A DNA stretch of 64,000 nucleotides, taken from positions 1 through 64,000 of the forward strand of contig NZ_JNCA01000016.1 of NCBI RefSeq assembly GCF_000695795.1, given 5' to 3'. Position numbers and translations under genes: made by a program. The notes under the pieces were generated by a model that saw nothing but the letters and a program-made list of their open reading frames with translations, made no database searches and had not been told where the DNA came from. This document shows, piece by piece, positions 44,321 to 55,628 of the stretch (position 1 is the first letter of the stretch; the number at the start of each line of letters is the position of its first letter). The stretch is from Flavobacterium seoulense. Lineage in GTDB: Bacteria > Bacteroidota > Bacteroidia > Flavobacteriales > Flavobacteriaceae.

Positions 44321-46483
44321 TTATTTCTTAACAGGCTGAATTCCTTCTAGTGTAGGTTTTACAGGAATAATATTTCCTTCTTCGTCAAAATAAAGTCGGT
44401 CAATACATACTTCTCTGTTATATCCGGCAGAACGTCCCATTGCAATTCCTTTTGGAAGCGTAAATCGATGGTAAATAATATACCATTCATCGGTACCAGG
44501 AATTTGAATCACACAATTATGTCCTGTTCCATAAATACCTTGTGAAGGATCTTTAGCCAATACCAAATTGTCTTTAGGAATAGTAAAATTTCCTAATGGA
44601 GAAGTTGAAGTAGCATAACGAACTCTGTAATTTTCGCTACGAGTATCGTCTTGCGACCACATAAAATAGTATTTTCCTTTTCTGTAGAAAACCTCTGTTC
44701 CTTCTCTAAAAGTTCCGTCAGGTTTTAAAACAGTTAATGTTTTTTCCTTTAACGAAATCATATCATCATTCAATTCGGCTCCTACCATAAATCCGTTACC
44801 CCAGTACAAATAACTTTTTCCCGAAACAGGATCAGTAAATACATCCGGATCAATAACCTGACCTCTTGTAATTCCGTTAGGTTTTGTTCCTACTAATGGT
44901 TTTCCAATATCGGTAAACGGTCCTTGCGGATTATCGCTCACGGCTACGCCAATTTTTGTATCACCAGTATAATAAAAGAAATATTGGTATTTTCCGTTTA
45001 TTTTTTTCTCGGCTGCTGCAGGCGCCCAGGCTTTTACATCTGTCCAGGAAACATCTTTTTTCAAATCTAACAACACACCATCATCCACCCAATCCACTAA
45101 GTTCGTTGACGAAAAACTCTTGAAGTAATCACCACTCCATTCATGAAAACCATCGCTGGTAGGATACAAATGAAAGCGATTGTCTTTATTTGAATACAAA
45201 ATTTCAGGATCGGCATAATAACCCGTCAATGAAGGATTATTTCTAACCGCCACTTCGACATCAAAGGTCATTTTGCCTAAATCAGTCATTTCAAAATCAT
45301 ACTTTACCGCTTGTTTCGAAAAATCCTGCGCTCCTGCTGGACTCACTCTTGCTCCTTGGCTTAGTTTGAATTCGGGATCAAAATTTTTCAAATCAGTTCC
45401 GTTTTTCACAGGAAGAAACATCTTCTTGTTTTGAACATCAACAATAACATTGTTTTGTTTAATTACCGCCGATTGTACTCCCAGAATTTCACTGTTAGGA
45501 AACCAACCAAATTTATCGATTAACCTTTGTGCTTCCGATTTTGTAATTGGTAAAACTGTACCGTGTCTTGGATGGAAATTCATTGAAACACTTTCATCAA
45601 TGACTTTGAAATTTTCTAAATCCGTCGAAGACGTAAATTGGTACTTTCCTTTTCTATACATATCGTACATCAAAATATAAGTATCGGAATTGTTTAATTT
45701 AAAAACGCCTGAACCTTCCACTGATTCATTGGTTTGATCTACATATTCGTCTTTCAAAACATATCCTGAAGTCAGCTTATCCGAAATGGCTAGTTTGATT
45801 CCTTTATCGGCTGTATCTTCAGTTTTTAAAAACAAATGAAATTTTCCGTCCTTTTCTATAATATCAGCATCAATACAAGATCCGTTTGTTGGACTAAAAA
45901 ACAGTTGTTTTGGAACTGTTTCTAAAGCCGTAAAATCTGCATTCGCATACGAATAATAAACAATGTCTTTTCCTCCAGGCTGTAACATCGAAAAATAGAC
46001 CATGTACTTTTTAGCTTTAGCGTCATAAATAGTTTGCGGCGCCCAAACACGGGTTACATCTTTAAAACCATCAAATACTTTTGAAATATCAACTTTTGAA
46101 GAAGTCCAATTCACTAAATCAGTCGATTTTAAAAGCACCATAGCCTGATTATCCCAGCCATTAGCAGTTTGCAAATCGGTCACCGTCATGTAAAACGTTT
46201 TGCCATCAGCAGCTCTTAAAATATGAGGATCACGAACACCGCCTGTAGTACTTATGGTTTCAGAAGCAATAACGGGTTTGTTATCATTTAAAGCATAATA
46301 ATTATAACCGTCTTTGCTTAGTCCAAAACGAATGGCTTCTTCTGTTTTTGCATTTCCGGTAAAGTAAACAAATAAGTAAGCGCTGTTATTTTCGGTTACT
46401 TTTTTGGTCGCACCACAGGAAGCAAATAATACTAAAATCAGACTTATTGAAGTACTTAAAAATGCAGATTGTATTCGTTTCAT
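44321..46483 (-). CDS. Lipoprotein with two glycoside hydrolase family 43 domains
   Basis: The 720-residue lipoprotein (LVLFASC, cysteine near residue 22) has two five-bladed GH43 propellers. The first (about 30-330) has RDPHILR and an acid in SVEGSGVF. The second (about 405-700) has YADPEIL, IDPDVFTDP and the acid in REGTEVFYR. GH43 enzymes release arabinose, xylose or galactose; the exact linkages cannot be read here. I use ATG 46483, since the upstream TTG falls in the promoter box. A promoter precedes it, so it can be expressed apart from the GH2 gene upstream. Confidence 0.9.
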   Translation of the reverse strand: MKRIQSAFLSTSISLILVLFASCGATKKVTENNSAYLFVYFTGNAKTEEAIRFGLSKDGYNYYALNDNKPVIASETISTTGGVRDPHILRAADGKTFYMTVTDLQTANGWDNQAMVLLKSTDLVNWTSSKVDISKVFDGFKDVTRVWAPQTIYDAKAKKYMVYFSMLQPGGKDIVYYSYANADFTALETVPKQLFFSPTNGSCIDADIIEKDGKFHLFLKTEDTADKGIKLAISDKLTSGYVLKDEYVDQTNESVEGSGVFKLNNSDTYILMYDMYRKGKYQFTSSTDLENFKVIDESVSMNFHPRHGTVLPITKSEAQRLIDKFGWFPNSEILGVQSAVIKQNNVIVDVQNKKMFLPVKNGTDLKNFDPEFKLSQGARVSPAGAQDFSKQAVKYDFEMTDLGKMTFDVEVAVRNNPSLTGYYADPEILYSNKDNRFHLYPTSDGFHEWSGDYFKSFSSTNLVDWVDDGVLLDLKKDVSWTDVKAWAPAAAEKKINGKYQYFFYYTGDTKIGVAVSDNPQGPFTDIGKPLVGTKPNGITRGQVIDPDVFTDPVSGKSYLYWGNGFMVGAELNDDMISLKEKTLTVLKPDGTFREGTEVFYRKGKYYFMWSQDDTRSENYRVRYATSTSPLGNFTIPKDNLVLAKDPSQGIYGTGHNCVIQIPGTDEWYIIYHRFTLPKGIAMGRSAGYNREVCIDRLYFDEEGNIIPVKPTLEGIQPVKK

Positions 46484-46501
46484 ATATTCAATTTTATTTC
46501 T

Positions 46502-46530
46502 CAAAAGTAATAATTATCGCCACTTTTCAA
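46502..46530 (-). promoter_or_regulatory. Promoter of the GH43 gene
   Basis: The minus strand reads TTG, 18 nt, TACTTTTG (46528-46530 and 46502-46509), 18 nt before the ATG. The TTG lies within the hairpin at 46516-46559. Confidence 0.6.
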
Positions 46531-46559
46531 TTATAATAAAATCAATTGAAAGTGGCGAT
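46516..46559 (-). terminator. Long hairpin between the GH2 and GH43 genes
   Basis: ATCGCCACTTTTCAATT and AATTGAAAGTGGCGAT pair over 16 bp with one bulge and an 11-nt loop, 12 nt after the GH2 stop. No clean T-run follows on the minus strand, so attenuation or mRNA-end protection is as likely as termination. Confidence 0.55.
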
Positions 46560-46571
46560 ATTGTATGTTAA

Positions 46572-49709
<3,138 letters not shown>

Positions 49710-49737
49710 TTAGTGGTTTAGTGTATGTGTTTTTTAG

Positions 49738-51075
49738 TTATTTAGCTTGCAATAAAGGTAGTTTTTTTAATTCTATGACCTTTACCGGCTGAGGAACTAC
49801 CTTGGCTAATCCTTCTCCATCTGCCTGACTTACATTTTGCGAAAAAATATGTAATTGTTTTTTCTCTTTCCAGAGTTCTTTATCGAAATTAGGTTCCCAT
49901 TGACCAACAGTAAACTGGCTAACATCCTGTAATTCCCATTGTTTTTTATCCAAATTAGTATAAGCCAAAGTTATTTTGTTATCTCTTTCTTCGTCTCTGT
50001 AAAGCAAATACAACATCGATTTATTAACTAAAATTTCAGGACGCGAAATAGGAATTCTCTTTGTTCCTCCGCCTCCTAAACTGAATGCGTTTTTGTGAAA
50101 ATTAGTATTGAGTAAATTCCATTTTCCATCTAATAAATAAACCACTTTGTATTGCGGAATACCGTCATTATTCCAATAGGTTGTAATATATGGATTCCCT
50201 GAATCATCCACCGTCATGGCAGTCTGATTAATTAAACTGCTTTTTTGTGGTACATCCCAGGCGTGTTCAGCAGTAGCTTTAGTAATTGGTAAATTGTATT
50301 TTTCTCCGGTAGTTTTTTCCCAGGTTTTCCCGCCATCAGCTGAAAAAGCATAGCAAATATCATGATTTGTCGAAACGTCCCAACTTTCTCTCCAAACCCA
50401 GGAAATATAAATTCCTTTTTTGCCTACGCAAATTTGCCAGTAAGCACTGCGCTGATTTTCGCCATCAATTAGATTATTTTGCAATGAAGTCCATTTTTGT
50501 GTTTTCACATCATACATTTTCATGATCATATTTCCTCTTCCTGAAGCTCCAGATCTATAACAAAACAGCAATTTACCATCAGGCAAATTATGAAATTCAG
50601 GATAGGTTACTTTCGCCTCGTCTTTACCCGTCATCGCTTCTTCATTACCCAATTCTAAACTAAAAGGCGCTTTACTTTTAGCATATCGCAAACGTGTATC
50701 ATGATGATCCCAGCTTACATGAAGATAACCGTCAACATCAATAGCAATACTAATATCATTATGTGCATCTTTTACATTTCCGCTGTAAGGAGTTTCCAGC
50801 ACATCCCATTTTTTAGCATTCAGTTTTCGCTTTGCTAAAACCATTTTGCCTTCAGGATTATAATAAGCAGTATATTGAATTCCTTTGAAACTAGTTAGCG
50901 CACTATTTCTAAAAATAACAGTATTCACTGAATTATTGCTCCAGCCTAAACCAATTTCGCTTTCTTTCGTTTTCAACTGAGCATTGGCTACTACAGAAAA
51001 AAACAAGACCGCTAAGAACAAAATCTTAATTATGAAAACCTGCTGATTTAATTGATTATTACAACTTATATTCAT
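49738..51075 (-). CDS. Exported BNR_4 seven-bladed propeller enzyme (GH145/PL25-like)
   Basis: The 445-residue protein has a signal peptide (ending VVANAQ) and the BNR_4 propeller domain. Conserved blocks are NVKDAHNDISIAIDVDG and HVSWDHHDTRLRYA near residues 90-125, and TYPEFHNLPDGKLLF. In this superfamily are the GH145 L-rhamnosidases (rhamnose-alpha-glucuronate cleavage) and the PL24/PL25 ulvan lyases; histidines in these blocks are catalytic there. Which activity applies cannot be told by eye. It leads the minus-strand operon, divergent from the GntR regulator. Confidence 0.85.
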   Translation of the reverse strand: MNISCNNQLNQQVFIIKILFLAVLFFSVVANAQLKTKESEIGLGWSNNSVNTVIFRNSALTSFKGIQYTAYYNPEGKMVLAKRKLNAKKWDVLETPYSGNVKDAHNDISIAIDVDGYLHVSWDHHDTRLRYAKSKAPFSLELGNEEAMTGKDEAKVTYPEFHNLPDGKLLFCYRSGASGRGNMIMKMYDVKTQKWTSLQNNLIDGENQRSAYWQICVGKKGIYISWVWRESWDVSTNHDICYAFSADGGKTWEKTTGEKYNLPITKATAEHAWDVPQKSSLINQTAMTVDDSGNPYITTYWNNDGIPQYKVVYLLDGKWNLLNTNFHKNAFSLGGGGTKRIPISRPEILVNKSMLYLLYRDEERDNKITLAYTNLDKKQWELQDVSQFTVGQWEPNFDKELWKEKKQLHIFSQNVSQADGEGLAKVVPQPVKVIELKKLPLLQAK

Positions 51076-51321
51076 TTATTACCTTGTATAAATCCTAATT
51101 AATACTGCTTACAGAAAATTGCATTAAAAAAATTAGAATAAAATAACAAATCTATTTTTTTTCAATGATTTTTTTATGGACTAATTAACAAATTTATGTA
51201 CAACATTTACAAATACAAACCAGTACCAACCAGTTTGTCACTTTATCTACCAGATAAATAAACTTATAATTAGTAAACAAAAAATTATTGCAGTTTCTCT
51301 AAATTATACTTTAAAAACCAT

Positions 51322-51337
51322 ACTAGTATATACCAGT
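51322..51337. promoter_or_regulatory. Candidate GntR operator
   Basis: ACTAGTATATACCAGT is an almost perfect 16-bp palindrome, 32 nt before the GntR start. ACCAGT recurs at 51219-51224 and 51229-51234, with ACCAGA at 51249-51254, in the same divergent promoter region. Confidence 0.45.
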
Positions 51338-51369
51338 TATTTATATATTTATGACCTTAAAATTTCAGG

Positions 51370-52368
51370 ATGAAAATAATCTCTATTAATAAAAGACAAA
51401 ATCTCCCAAAGTACAAACAAATTATTTTGTCTATAGAAATTTCTATTGCTGAAAAAAGGTTAAAAAGAGGAGACAAACTGCCTTCAGTCAATAAAGTTTC
51501 CTTAGAGTTTGGAATATCCAGAGATACCGTTTTACTTGCTTATGACGAACTTAAAAAAAGAGGAATCATTTATGCCATATTAGGTAAGGGTTATTATGTA
51601 AAAAGTGAAGATTTTAGTTTCGAACAACGTATTTTTTTATTGTTTGACGAATTGAATGCGTTTAAAGAAGACCTTTATAATTCTTTTATGGAAACCATTA
51701 ATAGGAATGCACAAATAGATATTTTCTTCCATTATTTCAATCCCGAGGTTTTTAAAAAACTCATCCACGATAATAATGGAAATTATTCTAAGTACATTAT
51801 TATGCCTACTAATTTAACTAATGCGGCTTCGGTAATTAAAACTTTACCCGAAGAAGATGTATTCATCTTAGATCAAACCAATCCAGAACTAAAAAACTAT
51901 CCTTCAGTACATCAAAATCATGCTTTAGATATTTTTAATGCTCTGGAATCAGGCAAAAGCAAAATCGAAAAATACAAAAAATTAATCCTGATTTTCTCCA
52001 GCTACAAACAACCCATCGGCATGAGAGAAGGTTTTATTGAGTTTTGCAAAAAACACCAATTCCGCTACGACATCATCAATAATTTTGAAAATAACGAAAT
52101 CCAGAAAGGAGATCTTTACATCATTCCTGATGATCGCCATCTGGTAAACGTAATTGAGCAGTCTAAAAAACAAAAATTGATTATCGGTCAGGACGTAGGC
52201 ATTATCTCTTACAATGATACTCCGCTAAAAAAAGTGGTTGCAGAAGGAATCACAACCATATCTACCGATTTTAACGAAATGGGACAACTACTGGCAGAAT
52301 TAATCATGAATCATAGAAAAGAACAAATTGAAAACAAAAGCAGTTTGATTAACAGAAGTTCATTGTAG
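51370..52368 (+). CDS. GntR-family regulator with PBP1-like sensor domain
   Basis: The 332-residue cytoplasmic regulator has a winged helix of the GntR type (residues 5-78, with GDKLPSVNKVSLEFGISRDTVLLAYDELKKRG) and a C-terminal periplasmic-binding-like effector domain (VGIISYNDTPLKKVVAEGITTISTD). It lies between the BNR_4-led operon and the second GH2 gene and diverges from the former. It probably represses the operon until a breakdown sugar binds. The ligand is inferred to be a hexuronate product. A palindrome in the divergent region is a plausible operator. Confidence 0.88.
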   Translation: MKIISINKRQNLPKYKQIILSIEISIAEKRLKRGDKLPSVNKVSLEFGISRDTVLLAYDELKKRGIIYAILGKGYYVKSEDFSFEQRIFLLFDELNAFKEDLYNSFMETINRNAQIDIFFHYFNPEVFKKLIHDNNGNYSKYIIMPTNLTNAASVIKTLPEEDVFILDQTNPELKNYPSVHQNHALDIFNALESGKSKIEKYKKLILIFSSYKQPIGMREGFIEFCKKHQFRYDIINNFENNEIQKGDLYIIPDDRHLVNVIEQSKKQKLIIGQDVGIISYNDTPLKKVVAEGITTISTDFNEMGQLLAELIMNHRKEQIENKSSLINRSSL

Positions 52369-52410
52369 AATTTCACGAATTCATGAACAATTATAATTCA
52401 GGCTATCATA

Positions 52411-52447
52411 AAAAAAACCTATCTAAACAAGATGCTTAGACAGGTCT
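52411..52447 (-). terminator. Terminator between GntR and the second GH2 gene
   Basis: ACCTATCTAAAC pairs with GCTTAGACAGGT (one mismatch, one G-U) followed on the minus strand by a T-run. Transcripts converge here. Confidence 0.7.
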
Positions 52448-52470
52448 GATTAATTCAATCTAATAAAAAT

Positions 52471-55455
52471 TTATCGAATAGGCTCGTAAAACTCCACTTC
52501 TACAATAGGCAGTTGTGGCATTTTTGCTTTTGTCTTTTTCAATCCGGCTTCGTCCACTTTTCCTGTAATTTCAACCAGATTAATATCATTACTATCTTTA
52601 GAAGTTCCCATTAACTCAATTTGAACCTTATTACCTTTTGTTGGTGTAACATCAAGGGTAACATAGCCTAAACTAGTTGGCGTTATTCCTTCGAAAACTT
52701 TTTTCCCATCTACTGAAATTTTAAGCGGGTATTTTTTACTTCTCCATCCGGACAATTTCAAAACTACCTGACTAATCGTAGCCTTACGTTCTAATGTATA
52801 TTCAATTTTTGGGCTTCCGTTACCGTTAGACCATTCGCTCAATTCATTATCATCAAAACTTTTTGCAGCATCAGCCTGATTGGCAGCTGTTTTTGCTTCA
52901 GCTATTTTAATTGTATTTCTTGTTTTCTTAAACGAAGATGTAGTTGGTGTTGGTCCTTTTTCAACATAAGATGGCAAATTATCGGATGGTAAAACCGTAG
53001 ACAACTTTTGTAAATCCGTTTGAACTGTTTTAATCGTCAATACATCGGCTTTAAGATTCTTAGCCGTAGCTTTGACCTTGATTTCTCCGGCTACATCTGT
53101 TGCTCTAACAAAGATTCTATTCACTCCACATTCCACCGGAAGATTTTTAGAACCGATGTAATTATCTGGTCCCTGCGCAATTCCGCCTACAAAAGTTCCC
53201 TTACCTTCCACTTCAAAATCAATCATATCCATCGCTGTAGGACAACGATTGCCTTTGTCATCAACCACTTCAACTTCAACAAGTGCCAAATCATTAGCAT
53301 TGGCCAAAGTACCTCCCGGTCTGGTAATTGAAGTTAATTTTAAGCCAACAGCTTTACCGGCAGTTTTGATTTCGTCTTCACAAATGGTTTTTCCTCCTTT
53401 GTCATAACCAATAGCTTTGATACTTCCTTCCTGAAAAGCTACATTTTTAAAAGTATATAAGAATCTTTTTGACTGAACTCCTTTACCTAAACTTTTACCA
53501 TTAACAAACAGTTCCACAGCATCAGCAGTTGAAACTACAGTAATATCTTTAGTCACTCCTTTTTCATAGTTCCAATGTCCGATGATATGAGCCGCCGGTT
53601 TTTCGGTATCAACCCATCCGTCCCAAATAACCTGATGCGCATAAAATCCATCTTTAGGAATACGCATTGGATCTACTTCTCCACTTCTACGGTAATTTTC
53701 CTGTCCGCGGTAATGAGTATTCGAATCACTAAAAATAATATTTACTCCTCCTGAATTTACACGTTCACCAGTTCCTGGGCGTGCTTCCCAATAGTCATAC
53801 CAGCGTTCTACACTTTCGATTGCATGTGCATCCTGATTGTGATTATAGGCACTCGCATCGGCTACCTTAGAACCATTGACATTTGAATGAGTCGTTCCTC
53901 CTGTTCCTTCTTTATGATAAGGTGGTGTGAACTCGTCCCAATATTTACGCAAACCTTCGTCTCTGCTATATTCAGTTGCCCACATTGGGATATTAGCACT
54001 TTTATTAATATATAGCATCTCGCCACCATATTCGGCAACTTTGCTGTCTAGCATCTCACGGCTTCCAATAGCGCGACCTCCAAAAGGATCATATTTATCT
54101 CTAATGGCTTTCATTTCGCTCATGTGTTCTTCCGAAATACTTTCGTTACCACATTCGTAAAACATAATACTCGGATTATTACGATTATAAATAATTGCAT
54201 CACGCATCAATTCGGTACGTTGTTCCCATCGTCTGCCTGTAACATCTTTCTCAGCATCACCAGCAGGCATAGCTTGGATTAACCCCACTCTGTCACAAGA
54301 TTCCACATCCTGTTTCCAAGGAGTAATGTGCATCCATCGTACTAAATTCCCGTTACTTTTCACCATTAAACTATTCGAATAATCACTCAGCCAGGCTGGA
54401 GCCGACATTCCAATAGACGGCCATTCATTAGAAGTACGTTGCGCATAACCGTGCATCATGATCACGCGGTCATTTAAATACACCATTCCGTTTTTGAATT
54501 CCGCTTTACGAAATCCTGTTTTAATAGCTACCTTATCAACCGATTGATTGTCAACTACTAATTCAGAAGTAACAGTATATAAATATCCATAACCCCAACT
54601 CCAGAAATTCAAATTTTGTAAAGCTTTAGCAGCTTTTAACTCTTTGGTTTCATTTGGAACTAAAGAAATTGCATCTCCTAAAAATGAAGCTACTTCTTTA
54701 CCATCCATATCTTTCAGGCTCACTTTTAGCTGTACTTTTACTGGTTTATTTTCTTCATTTCGCACCTGAGAAACAACATTTACAGTAGCTTTATTGTTAC
54801 TAATATTGAAGTCAGAAGCATATACATAAGTTCCTGTTGTCTTTAAAAAAGAATACAACGGCAACGTTTGATACACCTTAGACTTTATATGTAGGAATAC
54901 ATTTTTAGGCAATCCACCGTAGTTAGCATTAAAGTTTTTATCGTTCCATTGATATGGAGAATTCGAAGATTTCTCTCTGTATTTCCAATCGTTATCGGTT
55001 TTAACGGCAATCACATTTTCCTGAGGAAAAGGCTTTACAACATTAGAAATATCAATTCCAAAAGCCATTGCTCCGTTTTCGTGAAGTCCTACAAATTGTC
55101 CGTTTACATACACTTCGCCCATTTGACGAACACCTTCAAATTCGATAAATATTTTTTTATTAACAGCTTCTTTAGGCAACTGAAATGTTTTTCGATACCA
55201 GGCTATTCCCGTTGACAAATGAGAAATATCTAATTTAAATGCTTCGGCCTGATTCCATGCAAAAGGCAAATTGACAGCTTTCCATTTTTGATCATCAAAA
55301 ACTGGCTTACTCGCTTCAGGAGCATCGCCAACATTTAATTTCCAACCGTAATTAAAGTTGTATTTTTCTCTGTCGGATTTAGTATCCTGCGCATCTACCG
55401 CATTTGTAAATAGCATTGCAAAACTGAATGCATATAAAACTCTTTTCAAATTCAT
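52471..55455 (-). CDS. Exported GH2 enzyme with C-terminal discoidin-like module
   Basis: The 994-residue enzyme has a signal peptide (ending NAVDAQ). It carries the GH2 sugar-binding domain (ISTGIAWYRKTF-like LSTGIAWYRKTFQ), an Ig domain and a TIM barrel with the acid/base in MFYECGNES and a candidate nucleophile in PMWATEYSRDEG. A DUF4982-type Ig domain, a bacterial Ig-like segment and an F5/8 discoidin-like carbohydrate module (about 855-960) follow. GH2 enzymes include galactosidases, glucuronidases and mannosidases. Sequence does not settle which; given the locus, a galactosidase or glucuronidase is likely. It is monocistronic with its own -7 box. Confidence 0.88.
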   Translation of the reverse strand: MNLKRVLYAFSFAMLFTNAVDAQDTKSDREKYNFNYGWKLNVGDAPEASKPVFDDQKWKAVNLPFAWNQAEAFKLDISHLSTGIAWYRKTFQLPKEAVNKKIFIEFEGVRQMGEVYVNGQFVGLHENGAMAFGIDISNVVKPFPQENVIAVKTDNDWKYREKSSNSPYQWNDKNFNANYGGLPKNVFLHIKSKVYQTLPLYSFLKTTGTYVYASDFNISNNKATVNVVSQVRNEENKPVKVQLKVSLKDMDGKEVASFLGDAISLVPNETKELKAAKALQNLNFWSWGYGYLYTVTSELVVDNQSVDKVAIKTGFRKAEFKNGMVYLNDRVIMMHGYAQRTSNEWPSIGMSAPAWLSDYSNSLMVKSNGNLVRWMHITPWKQDVESCDRVGLIQAMPAGDAEKDVTGRRWEQRTELMRDAIIYNRNNPSIMFYECGNESISEEHMSEMKAIRDKYDPFGGRAIGSREMLDSKVAEYGGEMLYINKSANIPMWATEYSRDEGLRKYWDEFTPPYHKEGTGGTTHSNVNGSKVADASAYNHNQDAHAIESVERWYDYWEARPGTGERVNSGGVNIIFSDSNTHYRGQENYRRSGEVDPMRIPKDGFYAHQVIWDGWVDTEKPAAHIIGHWNYEKGVTKDITVVSTADAVELFVNGKSLGKGVQSKRFLYTFKNVAFQEGSIKAIGYDKGGKTICEDEIKTAGKAVGLKLTSITRPGGTLANANDLALVEVEVVDDKGNRCPTAMDMIDFEVEGKGTFVGGIAQGPDNYIGSKNLPVECGVNRIFVRATDVAGEIKVKATAKNLKADVLTIKTVQTDLQKLSTVLPSDNLPSYVEKGPTPTTSSFKKTRNTIKIAEAKTAANQADAAKSFDDNELSEWSNGNGSPKIEYTLERKATISQVVLKLSGWRSKKYPLKISVDGKKVFEGITPTSLGYVTLDVTPTKGNKVQIELMGTSKDSNDINLVEITGKVDEAGLKKTKAKMPQLPIVEVEFYEPIR

Positions 55456-55510
55456 TGGTTAATTGTTATTAGGGTTTATTCCTTTTATCTTGCATTACAT
55501 TAATCCTTTA

Positions 55511-55518
55511 CAAAAGTA
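55511..55518 (-). promoter_or_regulatory. Candidate -7 box of the second GH2 gene
   Basis: The minus strand reads TACTTTTG, 55 nt before the ATG. No TTG at ideal spacing; such genes are often activated by an HTCS. Confidence 0.45.
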
Positions 55519-55628
55519 TATTTCTCACTTTATCCTGAGTTATCACTGATTGTCATTACCAGTCATATCTTGACAAATGGCTTGACATGACAGGAATTGG
55601 CAAAATTTGACGCCAAAAAGATCATCAT

